DNA of 64,000 nt from Candidatus Saccharimonadota bacterium (GCA_030528625.1 JAUMYN010000001.1:1-64000), one strand, 5' to 3'. Shown: positions 25,264-33,769, numbered from the stretch's first letter. Translations and numbers: made by a program. Notes: generated by a model from the letters alone, not told the origin.

Positions 25264-26226
25264 ATGTCAGAAAAAATCACCGTCCAGCCCCTGCCTGGCT
25301 ACAAAGATGTCCAGCCCTTTGTCTATGCGGGCTTTTTTCCGGTGAGCAACGAAGATTATAATGACCTGAAAGAGGCGATCGAAAAGCTTTCTTTGAGCGA
25401 TTCGGCATTGCAGTTTGAGCCGGAGAACTCGCCGGTGCTGGGCTTCGGCGTGCGGATTGGCTTTCTCGGTTTGCTGCATATGGATATTATCCGTGAGCGG
25501 CTGGAGCGTGAATACGACCTCGACCTGGTGGTGACCAACCCGAGTACCGACTATAAAATCAGCCTAGTAAACGGTGAAGAACTGGATATTAAGTCGGCGT
25601 CGGAGCTACCAGAAGTGACCAAAATTGCTGAGATTCGCGAGCCGTGGATTAACGGCGAAATCGTGGTGCCGCAAGAGTATATCGGGGCGGTGATTCAGCT
25701 CATCGTGGCCAAGCGCGGCCGCCAGAAAAATCTCAGTTACATCGACGAGCGTGCGTTGATCAGCTTTGAAGCACCGCTGGCCAACCTGCTAACTGATTTT
25801 TACGACCAGCTCAAAAGTGTAACTAGTGGCTATGGCTCATTCAACTACGAACTAGCGGACTACCGTGCCGAAGATTTGGTGCGAGTGGATTTTTATGTGG
25901 CAGGCGAGATGGTGGATGCACTCAGTGTGATGTGCCATCGCAGCGAGTCGCAAAGTTTGGGTCGTGAAATCGTCAAAAAGTTAAAAGAAGTCGTGCCGCG
26001 CCAGAGTTTTCAGGTGAGTTTACAGGCGGGTATCAACGGACGTTTTATCGCCCGCGAGGACATTTCGGCCTACCGCAAGGACGTGACGGCCAAGCTCTAC
26101 GGTGGTGATGTATCACGCCGCAAAAAGCTGCTGGCCAAACAGGCTAAGGGTAAAAAACGCATGAAAAAATTCGGCAACGTCGAAATCCCGAGCGAGGCGT
26201 TTACGGTGATGTTGAAGCGAGATTAA
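25264..26226 (+). CDS. lepA: Elongation factor 4 (LepA), C-terminal half: domains III, V and CTD
   Basis: 320 residues. After a short new N-terminus (MSEKITVQ) it continues with PLPGYKDVQPFVYAGFFPV exactly where the N-half stops. The hallmark LGFGVRIGFLGLLHMDIIRE, the domain V part SYGS, and the LepA-specific C-terminal domain (KKLLAKQAKGKKRMKKFGNV) are intact, with no internal stop. A TATAAT box (25249-25254) lies 9 bases before the ATG, so this half has its own promoter. The base pattern AACAGATAT around the start is like that of aspS. Both halves look conserved, so a two-subunit factor is plausible. Confidence 0.92.
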   Translation: MSEKITVQPLPGYKDVQPFVYAGFFPVSNEDYNDLKEAIEKLSLSDSALQFEPENSPVLGFGVRIGFLGLLHMDIIRERLEREYDLDLVVTNPSTDYKISLVNGEELDIKSASELPEVTKIAEIREPWINGEIVVPQEYIGAVIQLIVAKRGRQKNLSYIDERALISFEAPLANLLTDFYDQLKSVTSGYGSFNYELADYRAEDLVRVDFYVAGEMVDALSVMCHRSESQSLGREIVKKLKEVVPRQSFQVSLQAGINGRFIAREDISAYRKDVTAKLYGGDVSRRKKLLAKQAKGKKRMKKFGNVEIPSEAFTVMLKRD

Positions 26227-26249
26227 AAGTAAGCGAAGGAGGCTCTTAC

Positions 26250-26714
26250 ATGAAGGACTGTCATATCTGCCCACTATTGGTCAATCAAACAGCTGATAGC
26301 GATGGGGTGATTATGCAAACCGACCACTGGGTTGTGGTGCTTGACAAGAACCAGGGTTATCTTGGCAAGTCGTTTATCACCCTTCGGCGGCATAAAGCGA
26401 CCCTGTCGGATCTCGATCAGGCTGAGTGGCGGGATTTACACGAGATTATTCGTCGGATGGAGCGTGCCATAAAGTCAGCTTTTGGTGCCGATGTTTGCAA
26501 CTGGGAGTGTTTGATGAATAACGCCATCAAAGCAGGTCGGCCGACGCATGTTCACTGGCATTTGCATCCGCGGTATCTAAGCAGCGCCGTATTTGCTGGT
26601 CAGGAGTTTACCGATCCTAAATGGCCGCGAATCGTCGGAGAGCGTGAAAATATTGTGAGCGATGAAGTTTTCTCTACGATTGTAACGGCGCTGAGGAGTG
26701 AGATTAGGCGATGA
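26250..26714 (+). CDS. HIT-family nucleotide hydrolase
   Basis: 154 residues with the histidine triad HVHWHLHPRY near residue 98 and the preceding NNAIKAGRPT segment. CHICPLL at the N-terminus supplies two cysteines that may bind zinc with a later His. HIT proteins hydrolyse nucleoside phosphoramidates or dinucleotide polyphosphates. A GAAGGAGG ribosome site lies 8 bases before the ATG. It ends in an ATGA overlap with the nucleotidase gene, which supports a shared nucleotide-metabolism role. Confidence 0.9.
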   Translation: MKDCHICPLLVNQTADSDGVIMQTDHWVVVLDKNQGYLGKSFITLRRHKATLSDLDQAEWRDLHEIIRRMERAIKSAFGADVCNWECLMNNAIKAGRPTHVHWHLHPRYLSSAVFAGQEFTDPKWPRIVGERENIVSDEVFSTIVTALRSEIRR

Positions 26715-27169
26715 GCAAACCAATCTTTTACCTCGATATGGACGGCGTGCTGGTGGATTTTCTGTCGGCGCTGGATAAGGTGCCAGAGGCGGTCCGCCGT
26801 GAGTATGAAGGTCGACCAGATGATATTCCGGGTATTTTTGCTCTGATGGAGCCGATGCCAGGCGCGCTGGAGGCAGTGGAAGCATTGCGTGACAAATACG
26901 ACCTGTACATCTTGTCATCATCGCCATGGGAAAACCCCACCGCGCTGGGTGATAAGCTAGCCTGGGTGAAGCGCTATTTTGGCGGCGATGGCCCGGAGAA
27001 TATATTTTACCGAAAAGCGATTTTTTCCTCGGTCAAGCACCTGAGCCGCGGCGACATTCTCATTGATGACCGCATGGCGAACGGTGCTGGCGAGTTTTCG
27101 GGGCGGCACATTCATTTTGGCACGCCGGAATTCCCTGATTGGCAAGCAGTGCTGGACGAATTGCTATAG
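26711..27169 (+). CDS. 5'(3')-deoxyribonucleotidase-like HAD phosphatase (NT5C family)
   Basis: 152 residues with HAD motif I FYLDMDGVLVDF, motif II YILSSSPWENP and motif IV GDILIDDRMANGAGEF. The size and the LIDDR motif match the NT5C subfamily, which dephosphorylates deoxyribonucleotides. ATGA overlap with the HIT gene indicates one operon. The following guanylate kinase gene has its own -10 box inside the 3' end of this unit. Confidence 0.88.
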   Translation: MSKPIFYLDMDGVLVDFLSALDKVPEAVRREYEGRPDDIPGIFALMEPMPGALEAVEALRDKYDLYILSSSPWENPTALGDKLAWVKRYFGGDGPENIFYRKAIFSSVKHLSRGDILIDDRMANGAGEFSGRHIHFGTPEFPDWQAVLDELL

Positions 27170-27183
27170 GGTATAATAGAGCA

Positions 27184-27906
27184 ATGGATATGCTAGAACA
27201 ACTCATCGCGGACTATCAGCCGACCAACGAGACAATTCAGCTGGTACGCCAAACGAAGCTAGCTTTGCTGGCCGGTATTTCAGGTGCAGGTAAAGATACG
27301 ATTAAGCGCCAACTACTACAAGACCCGGCATTTCGTGATATCGTGTCGCACACAACTCGCCAACCGCGGCTGAATAATAATCGGCCAGAAGCTGACGGCA
27401 TTGACTATCATTTTATTGACTCAGCAACAGCCCAGACTATGTTGGAGCAGCATGAATTCATCGAGGCGAAATTTGTCCACGGCACAGTGTACGGCACCTC
27501 GGTGGCGGAGCTGCGGGCGGCACACGAGGAAGGCAGAATAGCGATTACTGATGTTGATGTTCAGGGCGTGGCGGAGTATAAGGCACTCAGTCCTGAAAGT
27601 ACGGCAATCTTTATCGTACCGCCTGATTACGAGACGTGGATGACACGGCTAAAAAGCCGCTATGCAACGGAAGCAGAGTTTATCGCCGAGTGGCCCAAGC
27701 GTCGTGCAAGCTCCATCAAAGAACTCACTCATGCCTTGGAAGTGCCGTATTATCACGTGATTATCAATGACGACCTGGAGCGGGCGGTGCGGGTGACGCG
27801 CGAGATCATAGAGCGCGGTGATTTATTTAACGCGCATGATGATGAAGCGCGTTTGGCGGCGCGTCAGCTGCTGAGAACGATCGCGCGTGAGGAGGGCGAT
27901 GCCTGA
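27184..27906 (+). CDS. gmk: Guanylate kinase-like protein
   Basis: 240 residues from the ATG at 27184. Walker A reads GISGAGKDTIKRQL, followed by VSHTTRQPRLNNN and EADGIDYHFI, which is the GMP-binding block of guanylate kinases, and EGRIAITDVDVQGVAEYKAL. The P-loop Lys-Thr/Ser is replaced by Lys-Asp-Thr, which is unusual for Gmk (GKST), and the protein has an extra ~25-residue N-terminal helix. GMP to GDP conversion is likely. A TATAAT box ends 6 bases before the ATG. It overlaps the next gene by 8 bases. Confidence 0.85.
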   Translation: MDMLEQLIADYQPTNETIQLVRQTKLALLAGISGAGKDTIKRQLLQDPAFRDIVSHTTRQPRLNNNRPEADGIDYHFIDSATAQTMLEQHEFIEAKFVHGTVYGTSVAELRAAHEEGRIAITDVDVQGVAEYKALSPESTAIFIVPPDYETWMTRLKSRYATEAEFIAEWPKRRASSIKELTHALEVPYYHVIINDDLERAVRVTREIIERGDLFNAHDDEARLAARQLLRTIAREEGDA

Positions 27907-29284
27907 GCACGAACGTCGACAAAAGACCGCGGCAGCCCTGCAGCGCGCATCATGGTCTCCGTCGGCACTTATCGATCATGGCTTTTTTATCTTTGCTGGC
28001 ATAGCATCATTTTGGCTGGCCTGGCTGGTGTGGCGCGAAGGGTGGGCGTCGGGAGGCTGGTGGCTGATCTGCTTGTTTACTGTGGCGTGGGCAATCACCG
28101 CTTATCTGGCGCTGCCTCGACTACATCGGATTCTCAGCAGCCTCTATGTCCCGAATTACTTTATTGGACGCACCCGCACGGGCAGCGGGCTGCTGGGCGA
28201 TCCAGTCAATATAGCATTCCGCGGCTCCGAGGCTGAGCTGCACCGGGCGATGCAGTCGGCTGGCTGGTCATTGGCTGACGAAATTACCGCTCGCTCGGCC
28301 TGGCGCATGGTGGTGGCAACCGTGTTGCGCCGCAGCTATCCGAGCGCGCCAGTCTCGCCGCTGTTCCTGTTTGGTCGACGACAGGATTTTTCGTACCAGC
28401 AGGAAATTGACGGTAGTCCCGAACGCCGCCATCATGTGCGTTTTTGGCGCTGCCCGAGCGGCTGGCTGCTGCCAGGAGGGCATAAGGTTGATTGGCTGGC
28501 AGCTGGTACCTATGACAAAAGCGTTGGCCTGTCGCTATTTACGCTGCAACTAACGCATAAGATTGATGAGAATACTGATATTGAGCGCGACTACATTGTC
28601 CAAGAGGTGACAAAGGCCCTTCCCTCCATAAAAGTGACCAATTTGCGTGATTTCTCGACGGGCTATCATGCCCGCAACGGCGGCGGCGATACTATCCAGA
28701 CAGACGGCAATCTGCCGGTTGTTGAGCTCGGCGGCACTTGTTCAGCTGAACATGACCCGCGAAGTCTCATTTTGGACAAGACGAAGTACGAGCGGCGTCC
28801 AGCTGCCCACGACACCCTGCTCCAGGCGCTGTGGAGCCGCCAGCCGCCGCAGATCTCATTTGCGGTAGTGCTCGCAACAGTAATTGCGGGGATGTTGGTG
28901 CTGGGCGCCGTGGTTGACATGATCTACATTGAACAGTATCGACAAGAAGTGATGCGGGATTTTATAGGCGGAGGCATGACTGAGGCGGCAGCGATGACGG
29001 CAGCCCACTGGACGATTGCCGCAAGCGTAGCGATAACCATCGGCTCGGCCTGCTTGATCGTGTGGCTCGCACAGCGCACCTCCCGCGGTAGTGATCGGGC
29101 GCGGCAGCTGCTCATGACGGTGGCAAGCGCGGCAGCGATGGTTGCGTCAATTAGCCTCACCGTCGGCAAGCTGACCTGGTTGACTGCCGGGCTGCTGGTG
29201 TTTATTGGTCTCAATATTATCAATATTGTCCTATTGTCGGCTGATGCCTCCCAGCGGTTTACGCAGGCACATCGCAAGGTATAG
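27899..29284 (+). CDS. Membrane protein with LssY C-terminal domain
   Basis: 461 residues from the ATG at 27899 with GAGGAGGG upstream. Two N-terminal membrane helices (about 28-75), then an outer or cytosolic domain of about 200 residues: TGSGLLGDPVNIAFRGSEAE, SAWRMVVATVLRRSYPSAPV and GTYDKSVGLS, which is the LssY_C pattern. Four more helices follow at the C-terminus. LssY_C proteins accompany PAP2-type phosphatases and secretion genes; function is unknown. Translationally coupled to gmk. Confidence 0.78.
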   Translation: MPEHERRQKTAAALQRASWSPSALIDHGFFIFAGIASFWLAWLVWREGWASGGWWLICLFTVAWAITAYLALPRLHRILSSLYVPNYFIGRTRTGSGLLGDPVNIAFRGSEAELHRAMQSAGWSLADEITARSAWRMVVATVLRRSYPSAPVSPLFLFGRRQDFSYQQEIDGSPERRHHVRFWRCPSGWLLPGGHKVDWLAAGTYDKSVGLSLFTLQLTHKIDENTDIERDYIVQEVTKALPSIKVTNLRDFSTGYHARNGGGDTIQTDGNLPVVELGGTCSAEHDPRSLILDKTKYERRPAAHDTLLQALWSRQPPQISFAVVLATVIAGMLVLGAVVDMIYIEQYRQEVMRDFIGGGMTEAAAMTAAHWTIAASVAITIGSACLIVWLAQRTSRGSDRARQLLMTVASAAAMVASISLTVGKLTWLTAGLLVFIGLNIINIVLLSADASQRFTQAHRKV

Positions 29285-29324
29285 TGATAATTACAACACT
29301 ACTTGCAAACTGCGGCTCGTTTGC

Positions 29325-29367
29325 TATAATCAAACTACAACCATAACCAACACAAAAAGGAGAAACA
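29325..29367 (+). promoter_or_regulatory. Promoter -10 and conserved leader of a surface-protein gene
   Basis: TATAAT (29325-29330) followed by CAAACTACAACCAT, then AAAAAGGAG before the ATG at 29368. The block TATAATCAAAC-ACAACCAT recurs before the other APNTG protein gene (38853-38871). Confidence 0.6.
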
Positions 29368-30969
29368 ATGGGACGAGGAATCACAACCAAAGTGGCGGCA
29401 CTGTCTGCCGTGGCGCTGACTTTGGGTATTGCCGGGTTTGTGCTGTCGCCAAGCGCGTCGGCTGCCGGCAAGACCTGTACTTGGACGGGTGCGGCTGCCG
29501 AAAAGAAGTTCAGCCTGGCTGAGAACTGGCGCGACTGCGGCGGCGCTGCGCCGCAGGCTGGCGACATCATTAAGTTTACCAAGGATGGTCTGGCCGATAA
29601 TGACGCTAATAAGCTGACCAATGACCTAAATGTGGCGTTAGGCGGGCTGATTAAAGACGAGGCTGGCCTGTCAAGCGGCTCTGGGAAAAGCGCCTTGATT
29701 TCCTCGCTGCGGCTGGCCGATGGGGCGTTGCTTTCTGAAGTTAGAACTAGTAGTGATGGCTATATAAACCTGGGTCTTGGTGTTAGTTGGCAGCAGATGG
29801 CTGATCTGGTAATTGAGGGCAATCTGTCTCTAGAAAAGAAGGTTGTTGAGTACCGCAACATAAAGGTGCAGGGTGTACTAACAGTCACTGGTAGTTATCA
29901 CTATAAGGATGGGGACAGCTTTGCACGGCTTGTTCTGGCGCCAGCACAGGCGCAAAATAATGACAGCATAGACTTTGTCTATCCAGACAAAACGGCGATC
30001 GCTGTAACTGCACCAATAGAGGTTACCAAAGAAGGGGCGACGCTGAATTTTGGATCGCATTGTGTAGACACAGGGGGGTTTGGCTGCATAAAAACCGCTC
30101 CGACTACCTGGACTATTCAGCAGCTAACCTTGCAAAAGCCAGTAACGATCAGTACCTGGAGCGAGGACACCACAGTGGTGCTGCCAGCCGCTCTGAAGGG
30201 AAGTCCGCTGATCAAGCTAGGTGATTTGAGTCGCGGCAAGGTGCAGTATAGCGGCGATGCACCTACCGAGACGCCAAAGGTGGTTGAGCTCAAGGATAAG
30301 AAGGCAGAGGGGTATTTCGTACCGAGCATCCAGACAGCAACTCTGACCGGCGAGCGCCGCGAGGTTGAGGTGAACGGTACTCTTAAAGGTACCGGCGCGA
30401 TTACCGACAACTTGTGGGTGAATGGTAGCGGTACGCTCTCGCCTGGCCTCAGTCCTGGCTGTTTGACAACTGGCTCATTGAACCTCTTTGGTACCTATAT
30501 CGTAGAAATTGGCGGCAAGGATGCCTGCACTGGCTATGATCAGCTAAAAGTCGCCACCTATGCCTCTATTGGCAGCGAGGCGACCCTAGAGTTGTACGGG
30601 TTTGGGAACTTCTCGGTACAGGCTGGTAGCCAGTACAAAATCATCGACATGACGGGCGCCAATCCAGTGCAGGGCACGTTCAAGGATCTGCCCGAAGGCG
30701 CGACCGTACGATCTGGGACAGCGGAATTCCGCATCAGCTACCGAGGCGGTGATGGTAATGACGTGGTGTTGACAGCGCTTGCTGATGCTCAGACCGGCAC
30801 GCTGCCAACCACTCCTGCGACGATCGAACAGAAGCGAGCAGCACTTAAGGCGCCGAACACCGGTATTGCGCAGCAGTTGGCGACGCAGCCGCTGCCGGCA
30901 GTCGTGGCCGGGCTGATTGCGGCGGTCGCAGCGGTGATGGCACTGCGCAAAAAATACAGTCATCGGTAA
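29368..30969 (+). CDS. Secreted beta-rich surface protein with APNTG sorting signal
   Basis: 533 residues. A signal peptide (about residues 1-32, ending SPSASA|AGK) is followed by a region that resembles autotransporter/adhesin beta-helix repeats: short strands such as INLGLGVSWQQMADLVIEGN and NVALGGLIKDEAGLSSGSGK. The GTGAITDNLWVNGSGTLSPG and YDQLKVA segments are typical of secreted beta-helix proteins. The end has APNTG, a hydrophobic helix and a RKKYSHR tail, i.e. a sortase substrate with Ala in place of Leu. Likely a wall- or surface-anchored adhesin. A hairpin terminator follows. Confidence 0.82.
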   Translation: MGRGITTKVAALSAVALTLGIAGFVLSPSASAAGKTCTWTGAAAEKKFSLAENWRDCGGAAPQAGDIIKFTKDGLADNDANKLTNDLNVALGGLIKDEAGLSSGSGKSALISSLRLADGALLSEVRTSSDGYINLGLGVSWQQMADLVIEGNLSLEKKVVEYRNIKVQGVLTVTGSYHYKDGDSFARLVLAPAQAQNNDSIDFVYPDKTAIAVTAPIEVTKEGATLNFGSHCVDTGGFGCIKTAPTTWTIQQLTLQKPVTISTWSEDTTVVLPAALKGSPLIKLGDLSRGKVQYSGDAPTETPKVVELKDKKAEGYFVPSIQTATLTGERREVEVNGTLKGTGAITDNLWVNGSGTLSPGLSPGCLTTGSLNLFGTYIVEIGGKDACTGYDQLKVATYASIGSEATLELYGFGNFSVQAGSQYKIIDMTGANPVQGTFKDLPEGATVRSGTAEFRISYRGGDGNDVVLTALADAQTGTLPTTPATIEQKRAALKAPNTGIAQQLATQPLPAVVAGLIAAVAAVMALRKKYSHR

Positions 30970-30989
30970 ACGCCGATTGAGCAAACGGA

Positions 30990-31025
30990 GCGCGGCTTGT
31001 CCTCCAGCGGCAAGCCGCGCGTTTA
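30990..31025 (+). terminator. Hairpin, probable terminator
   Basis: Ten-bp stem GCGCGGCTTG/CAAGCCGCGC with an 11-base loop; the T tract is weak (GTTTA), so efficiency is uncertain. It separates the surface-protein gene from the hrcA promoter. Confidence 0.6.
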
Positions 31026-31036
31026 CTGGCTAACGA

Positions 31037-31063
31037 TTGGCACTCGCTTGTCGAGAGTGCCAA
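31037..31063. promoter_or_regulatory. CIRCE operator of hrcA-grpE
   Basis: TTGGCACTC-N9-GAGTGCCAA, a perfect 9-bp inverted repeat. The spacer GCTTGTCGA contains TTGTCG, placed 18 bases before TATACT (31072-31077), so the operator covers the probable -35 element. Confidence 0.93.
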
Positions 31064-31083
31064 AGCTATGTTATACTGAGGGC

Positions 31084-31806
31084 ATGACCGAACGCCAAAT
31101 TGCTATTCTGATTGCCATCATTGAGCAATACGCCGAAGTAGCGGCACCGGTAGGGAGTGTGACGCTCGCCAAGCTGTTTGGTATATCGAGCGCCACGGTG
31201 CGCAGTGAAATGGCTAAGCTAGAGGAGTTGGGGCTGATCACCCACCCGCACACTAGCGCCGGGCGCATTCCAACTGATCGAGGCTATCGGTTCTATGTGA
31301 ATCAACTGACAGAGCGCGAGGAGCAGCGTCGGTTGGGCGGTGCCGAGTCGGGGATTGATCGCAGTGCGAGAGCGATTGATGCGCGGGTAAGCACCCACCG
31401 TGATCGGGCTGACCGGGCGATTCGCAGTGCGGTAGATAGCCTGGTGGAGTTGACTCATAACCTCGGCCTGGCGACGATCGGCGATGAGCTGTACCTTAGC
31501 GGTATGAGCAACCTGTTTTCGCATCCGGAATTTGCTCACGGTGATCACGTACAGGCAGTAGCGCGGCTGATTGACAATCTGGAGCCGTGGCTGCACGAAG
31601 CGGCACCGAACGAGCCGCTGAACGTGTATATTGGGGCGGAAAATCCCATCGGTAAGAGTTCAGGGGCAAGCCTGATTATTAGCCGGTTTCGCTCACCCTT
31701 TTCCGATCGCAGTTACATCGGCGTGCTGGGCCCGACCAGGCAGAGCTATGCTAAAGTAATGCGGCTGGTGCGCCACACCGGTGCGATGCTTGAGGAGGTA
31801 TTATGA
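31084..31806 (+). CDS. hrcA: Heat-inducible transcription repressor HrcA (shortened)
   Basis: 240 residues instead of about 340. The N-terminal winged helix (SVTLAKLFGISSATVRSEMA, then LITHPHTSAGRIPTDRGYRF) is fully typical, and the C-terminus YIGVLGPTRQSYAKVMRLV is also conserved. The missing ~100 residues lie in the middle, where the inserted dimerising domain normally sits. It represses its own operon, dnaK and the NYN-dnaJ unit through CIRCE. A TATACT box ends 6 bases before the ATG, so the mRNA is probably leaderless. Confidence 0.93.
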   Translation: MTERQIAILIAIIEQYAEVAAPVGSVTLAKLFGISSATVRSEMAKLEELGLITHPHTSAGRIPTDRGYRFYVNQLTEREEQRRLGGAESGIDRSARAIDARVSTHRDRADRAIRSAVDSLVELTHNLGLATIGDELYLSGMSNLFSHPEFAHGDHVQAVARLIDNLEPWLHEAAPNEPLNVYIGAENPIGKSSGASLIISRFRSPFSDRSYIGVLGPTRQSYAKVMRLVRHTGAMLEEVL

Positions 31807-31883
31807 TCGATTGGCTGTGGGATGTGGTAAGCGAAGTGATAGAATGGCGACAGCGAAGGAGGAAACAACGTGGCCAAAAGTAA
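31803..31883 (+). CDS. 26-residue microprotein linking hrcA and grpE
   Basis: Reads MIDWLWDVVSEVIEW followed by a basic tail RQRRRKQRGQK. It starts in an ATGA overlap with hrcA behind a very good AGGAGGT site and ends 14 bases inside grpE. The Trp-rich amphipathic front and Arg-rich end could contact a membrane or protein. It may only serve to couple hrcA and grpE translation. No homology known to me. Confidence 0.4.
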   Translation: MIDWLWDVVSEVIEWRQRRRKQRGQK

Positions 31884-32337
31884 GAAGATTGAGATACTCG
31901 AGCAGCAAGTGGCAGAGTTAACGGCAGATGTGCAGCGTACGCGAGCTGATTTTGAGAATTATCGCAAGCGGATGGACGAAGAAAAGCGCCGTGCTCGCGA
32001 GCTGGGCGAGATGAGTGCTGTCATGAAGCTGTTGCCAGCGCTGGATGTGATTGAACGGGCAATAGCTCAGTTGCCGGAGGAGCTGCGCGGACACGCCTGG
32101 GTGGAGGGAGTGGCTGGCCTCACTAAACAGTTGGCGAAACTGATGAATGAGCTGCATCTGGAGCGTATCAAGGTCGTGGTCGGTGAAACTGAGTTTGATC
32201 CTGAGCTGCACGAGGCGGTGTCGGCTGATGACGGCGAGGGCGAGCGCGAGGTGATTGCCGAGGAACTACAGGCTGGGTATTGCTATCAAGGAGTTGTGGT
32301 GCGTCCGACGATGGTGCGGGTGACGCATCAGAGCTAA
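31870..32337 (+). CDS. grpE: Nucleotide exchange factor GrpE
   Basis: 155 residues with a GTG start behind AAGGAGGAAACAAC. The long N-terminal helix (VAELTADVQRTRADFENYRKR) and the C-terminal beta domain with FDPELHEAVS and GYCYQGVVVRPTMVRV are typical. It exchanges ADP for ATP on DnaK. Co-transcribed with hrcA under CIRCE control. Its stop overlaps the stop of the convergent small surface-protein gene at 32334. Confidence 0.95.
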   Translation: MAKSKKIEILEQQVAELTADVQRTRADFENYRKRMDEEKRRARELGEMSAVMKLLPALDVIERAIAQLPEELRGHAWVEGVAGLTKQLAKLMNELHLERIKVVVGETEFDPELHEAVSADDGEGEREVIAEELQAGYCYQGVVVRPTMVRVTHQS

Positions 32338-32603
32338 GCCTTGCGTCGTCGCCAGAGCAGTACGCAGGCGATGACGATTAACAGCGCGCCAAAGACCAGG
32401 CCGCCAATGATCGGCATGCCAGTTGGCGAGAGCGGCGAGCCAGCGCTCGGCGGCGCCGGGCTGCTTGGCTGCTGGGTGGTGGTACATGGCGCGCCACCTT
32501 GATCGTAGGCTCCTGCGCCGTAGCTACTACAGGAGTAAGCATGAGCACCAAATGACAGCGGTGCCATGATGACGGGGAGCGGGGACATTGCTTTTATAAC
32601 CAT
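32334..32603 (-). CDS. Small secreted, membrane-anchored protein
   Basis: 89 residues starting MVIKAMSPLPVIMAPLSFGA, a signal peptide, then a short Cys-containing outside part (SCSSYGAGAYDQGGAPCTTT), a Pro/Ser linker, LSPTG, a membrane helix and a RRRKA tail. The LSPTG-helix-RRRK end resembles a sortase signal but is not canonical, so plain anchoring by the helix is equally possible. A TATTAT box lies 7 bases before the ATG; probably leaderless. Divergent from tatA. Confidence 0.65.
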   Translation of the reverse strand: MVIKAMSPLPVIMAPLSFGAHAYSCSSYGAGAYDQGGAPCTTTQQPSSPAPPSAGSPLSPTGMPIIGGLVFGALLIVIACVLLWRRRKA

Positions 32604-32649
32604 TATCAGTATAATACGTAAGAGATACCGATAAATCAAGGGGGATGAG

Positions 32650-32829
32650 ATGCCACATATTGGTCTACCAGAGTTAATTGTTATTCTAGTCGTGCTGTTG
32701 CTGCTATTTGGTGCCAAGCGGCTTCCTGAACTAGCGCGCAGTATCGGCAGTTCAGCCAAGGAGCTCAAGGGCGCGTTACGCGATGATGACAAGGCGGACA
32801 AATCTGACAGCAAAGACGCCCGACGCTAA
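32650..32829 (+). CDS. tatA: Twin-arginine translocase subunit TatA
   Basis: 59 residues: MPHIGLPELIVILVVLLLLF, the hinge GAKRLPELARSIGSS, then an amphipathic helix and an acidic tail. This is the full TatA/E pattern. TatA forms the pore of the Tat export system for folded proteins. It overlaps tatC by 47 bases. No TatB is seen, so this is a minimal TatAC system as in many Gram-positive bacteria. Confidence 0.93.
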   Translation: MPHIGLPELIVILVVLLLLFGAKRLPELARSIGSSAKELKGALRDDDKADKSDSKDARR

Positions 32830-33769
32830 AACCGAGCCAGTGCGCCAGCCATTTTTGGCACATGTGCGCGAGTTGCAATGGCGGCTGTCGGTGGTGGTGG
32901 TGATCGTCGTGCTGGCCAGCGGGGCGGCCTATTGGTGGTTTGATCAACTGGTGGCGCTCATTTTGCATCCGCTAGGCACTCAACAGCAGCTTGTCTATTT
33001 AACGCCGGGTGGCGCGTTTGGGTTTATGCTGCAAACCTGTCTGTATGTCGGGGTGGTTGCCGCGATGCCAGCGTTGCTCTACCAGATCTACCGCTTTGTG
33101 GCGCCTCAGCCGAGCGCCAACCGTTCGCTGCGGTTGCTGGGGTATGCCTTGTTGTCGACGATATTAGCTGCGATAGGTGTTGTGTTTGCCTATATGATTT
33201 TGCTCCCAGCAGCACTACAGTTTTTGGTCGGGTTTCAGCTGCAACAGATTACTCCAATGTTAACGATTGACGCCTACATGGCGTTCGTTATGGCCTATAT
33301 TATCGCTGGCGCCTTGTTGTTTCAGGTGCCGCTCATTGTACTGGCGATTGATCGGATAACACCTCTGCCGCCTGCCAAACTTATGCGGGCGCAATCAAGT
33401 GTTATTATTGGCTCGGTAGTGATGGCCGCCGTGCTCTCACCGACACCCGACGCGGTGAATCAGTTGTTTTTGGCTGTGCCGATCATTGTGATGTATCAAT
33501 GCGCTGTGGCGGTGGTGTGGTTGCGACACCGCCGCCGTCTGCGCGCCTCACCAACCGTTGAGCCTACGAGGCCTTTATCCGGACCGGCTGCTTCGCCTCC
33601 CGTCAAGGGTACGCCACCATTCCCCACTAAAGCCGTCTCTGTGCCGCCACGCCAGCCGGCTTCTTACGCCCCGCGCCCGGCACCGCCGCCACGCCCACGC
33701 TCGGTTGATGGTATAGTACTGCCTCGCCGTTCGGGTAGTTGCACTGAGGCGCGGCCTAGTGTACGATAG
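32783..33769 (+). CDS. tatC: Twin-arginine translocase subunit TatC with a long proline-rich tail
   Basis: 328 residues; residues ~20-250 form the six-helix TatC core with the N-terminal PFLAHVRELQWRLSVVVV motif and the conserved loops (AFGFMLQTCLYVG, ATPxxD seen as LSPTPDAVNQL). The last ~80 residues are rich in Pro and Arg (APRPAPPPRPRSVDG), which is not part of the family and may be cytosolic. TatC recognises twin-arginine signals. The start overlaps tatA, implying coupling. The next three genes lie close downstream and may be its clients. Confidence 0.92.
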   Translation: MMTRRTNLTAKTPDAKTEPVRQPFLAHVRELQWRLSVVVVIVVLASGAAYWWFDQLVALILHPLGTQQQLVYLTPGGAFGFMLQTCLYVGVVAAMPALLYQIYRFVAPQPSANRSLRLLGYALLSTILAAIGVVFAYMILLPAALQFLVGFQLQQITPMLTIDAYMAFVMAYIIAGALLFQVPLIVLAIDRITPLPPAKLMRAQSSVIIGSVVMAAVLSPTPDAVNQLFLAVPIIVMYQCAVAVVWLRHRRRLRASPTVEPTRPLSGPAASPPVKGTPPFPTKAVSVPPRQPASYAPRPAPPPRPRSVDGIVLPRRSGSCTEARPSVR

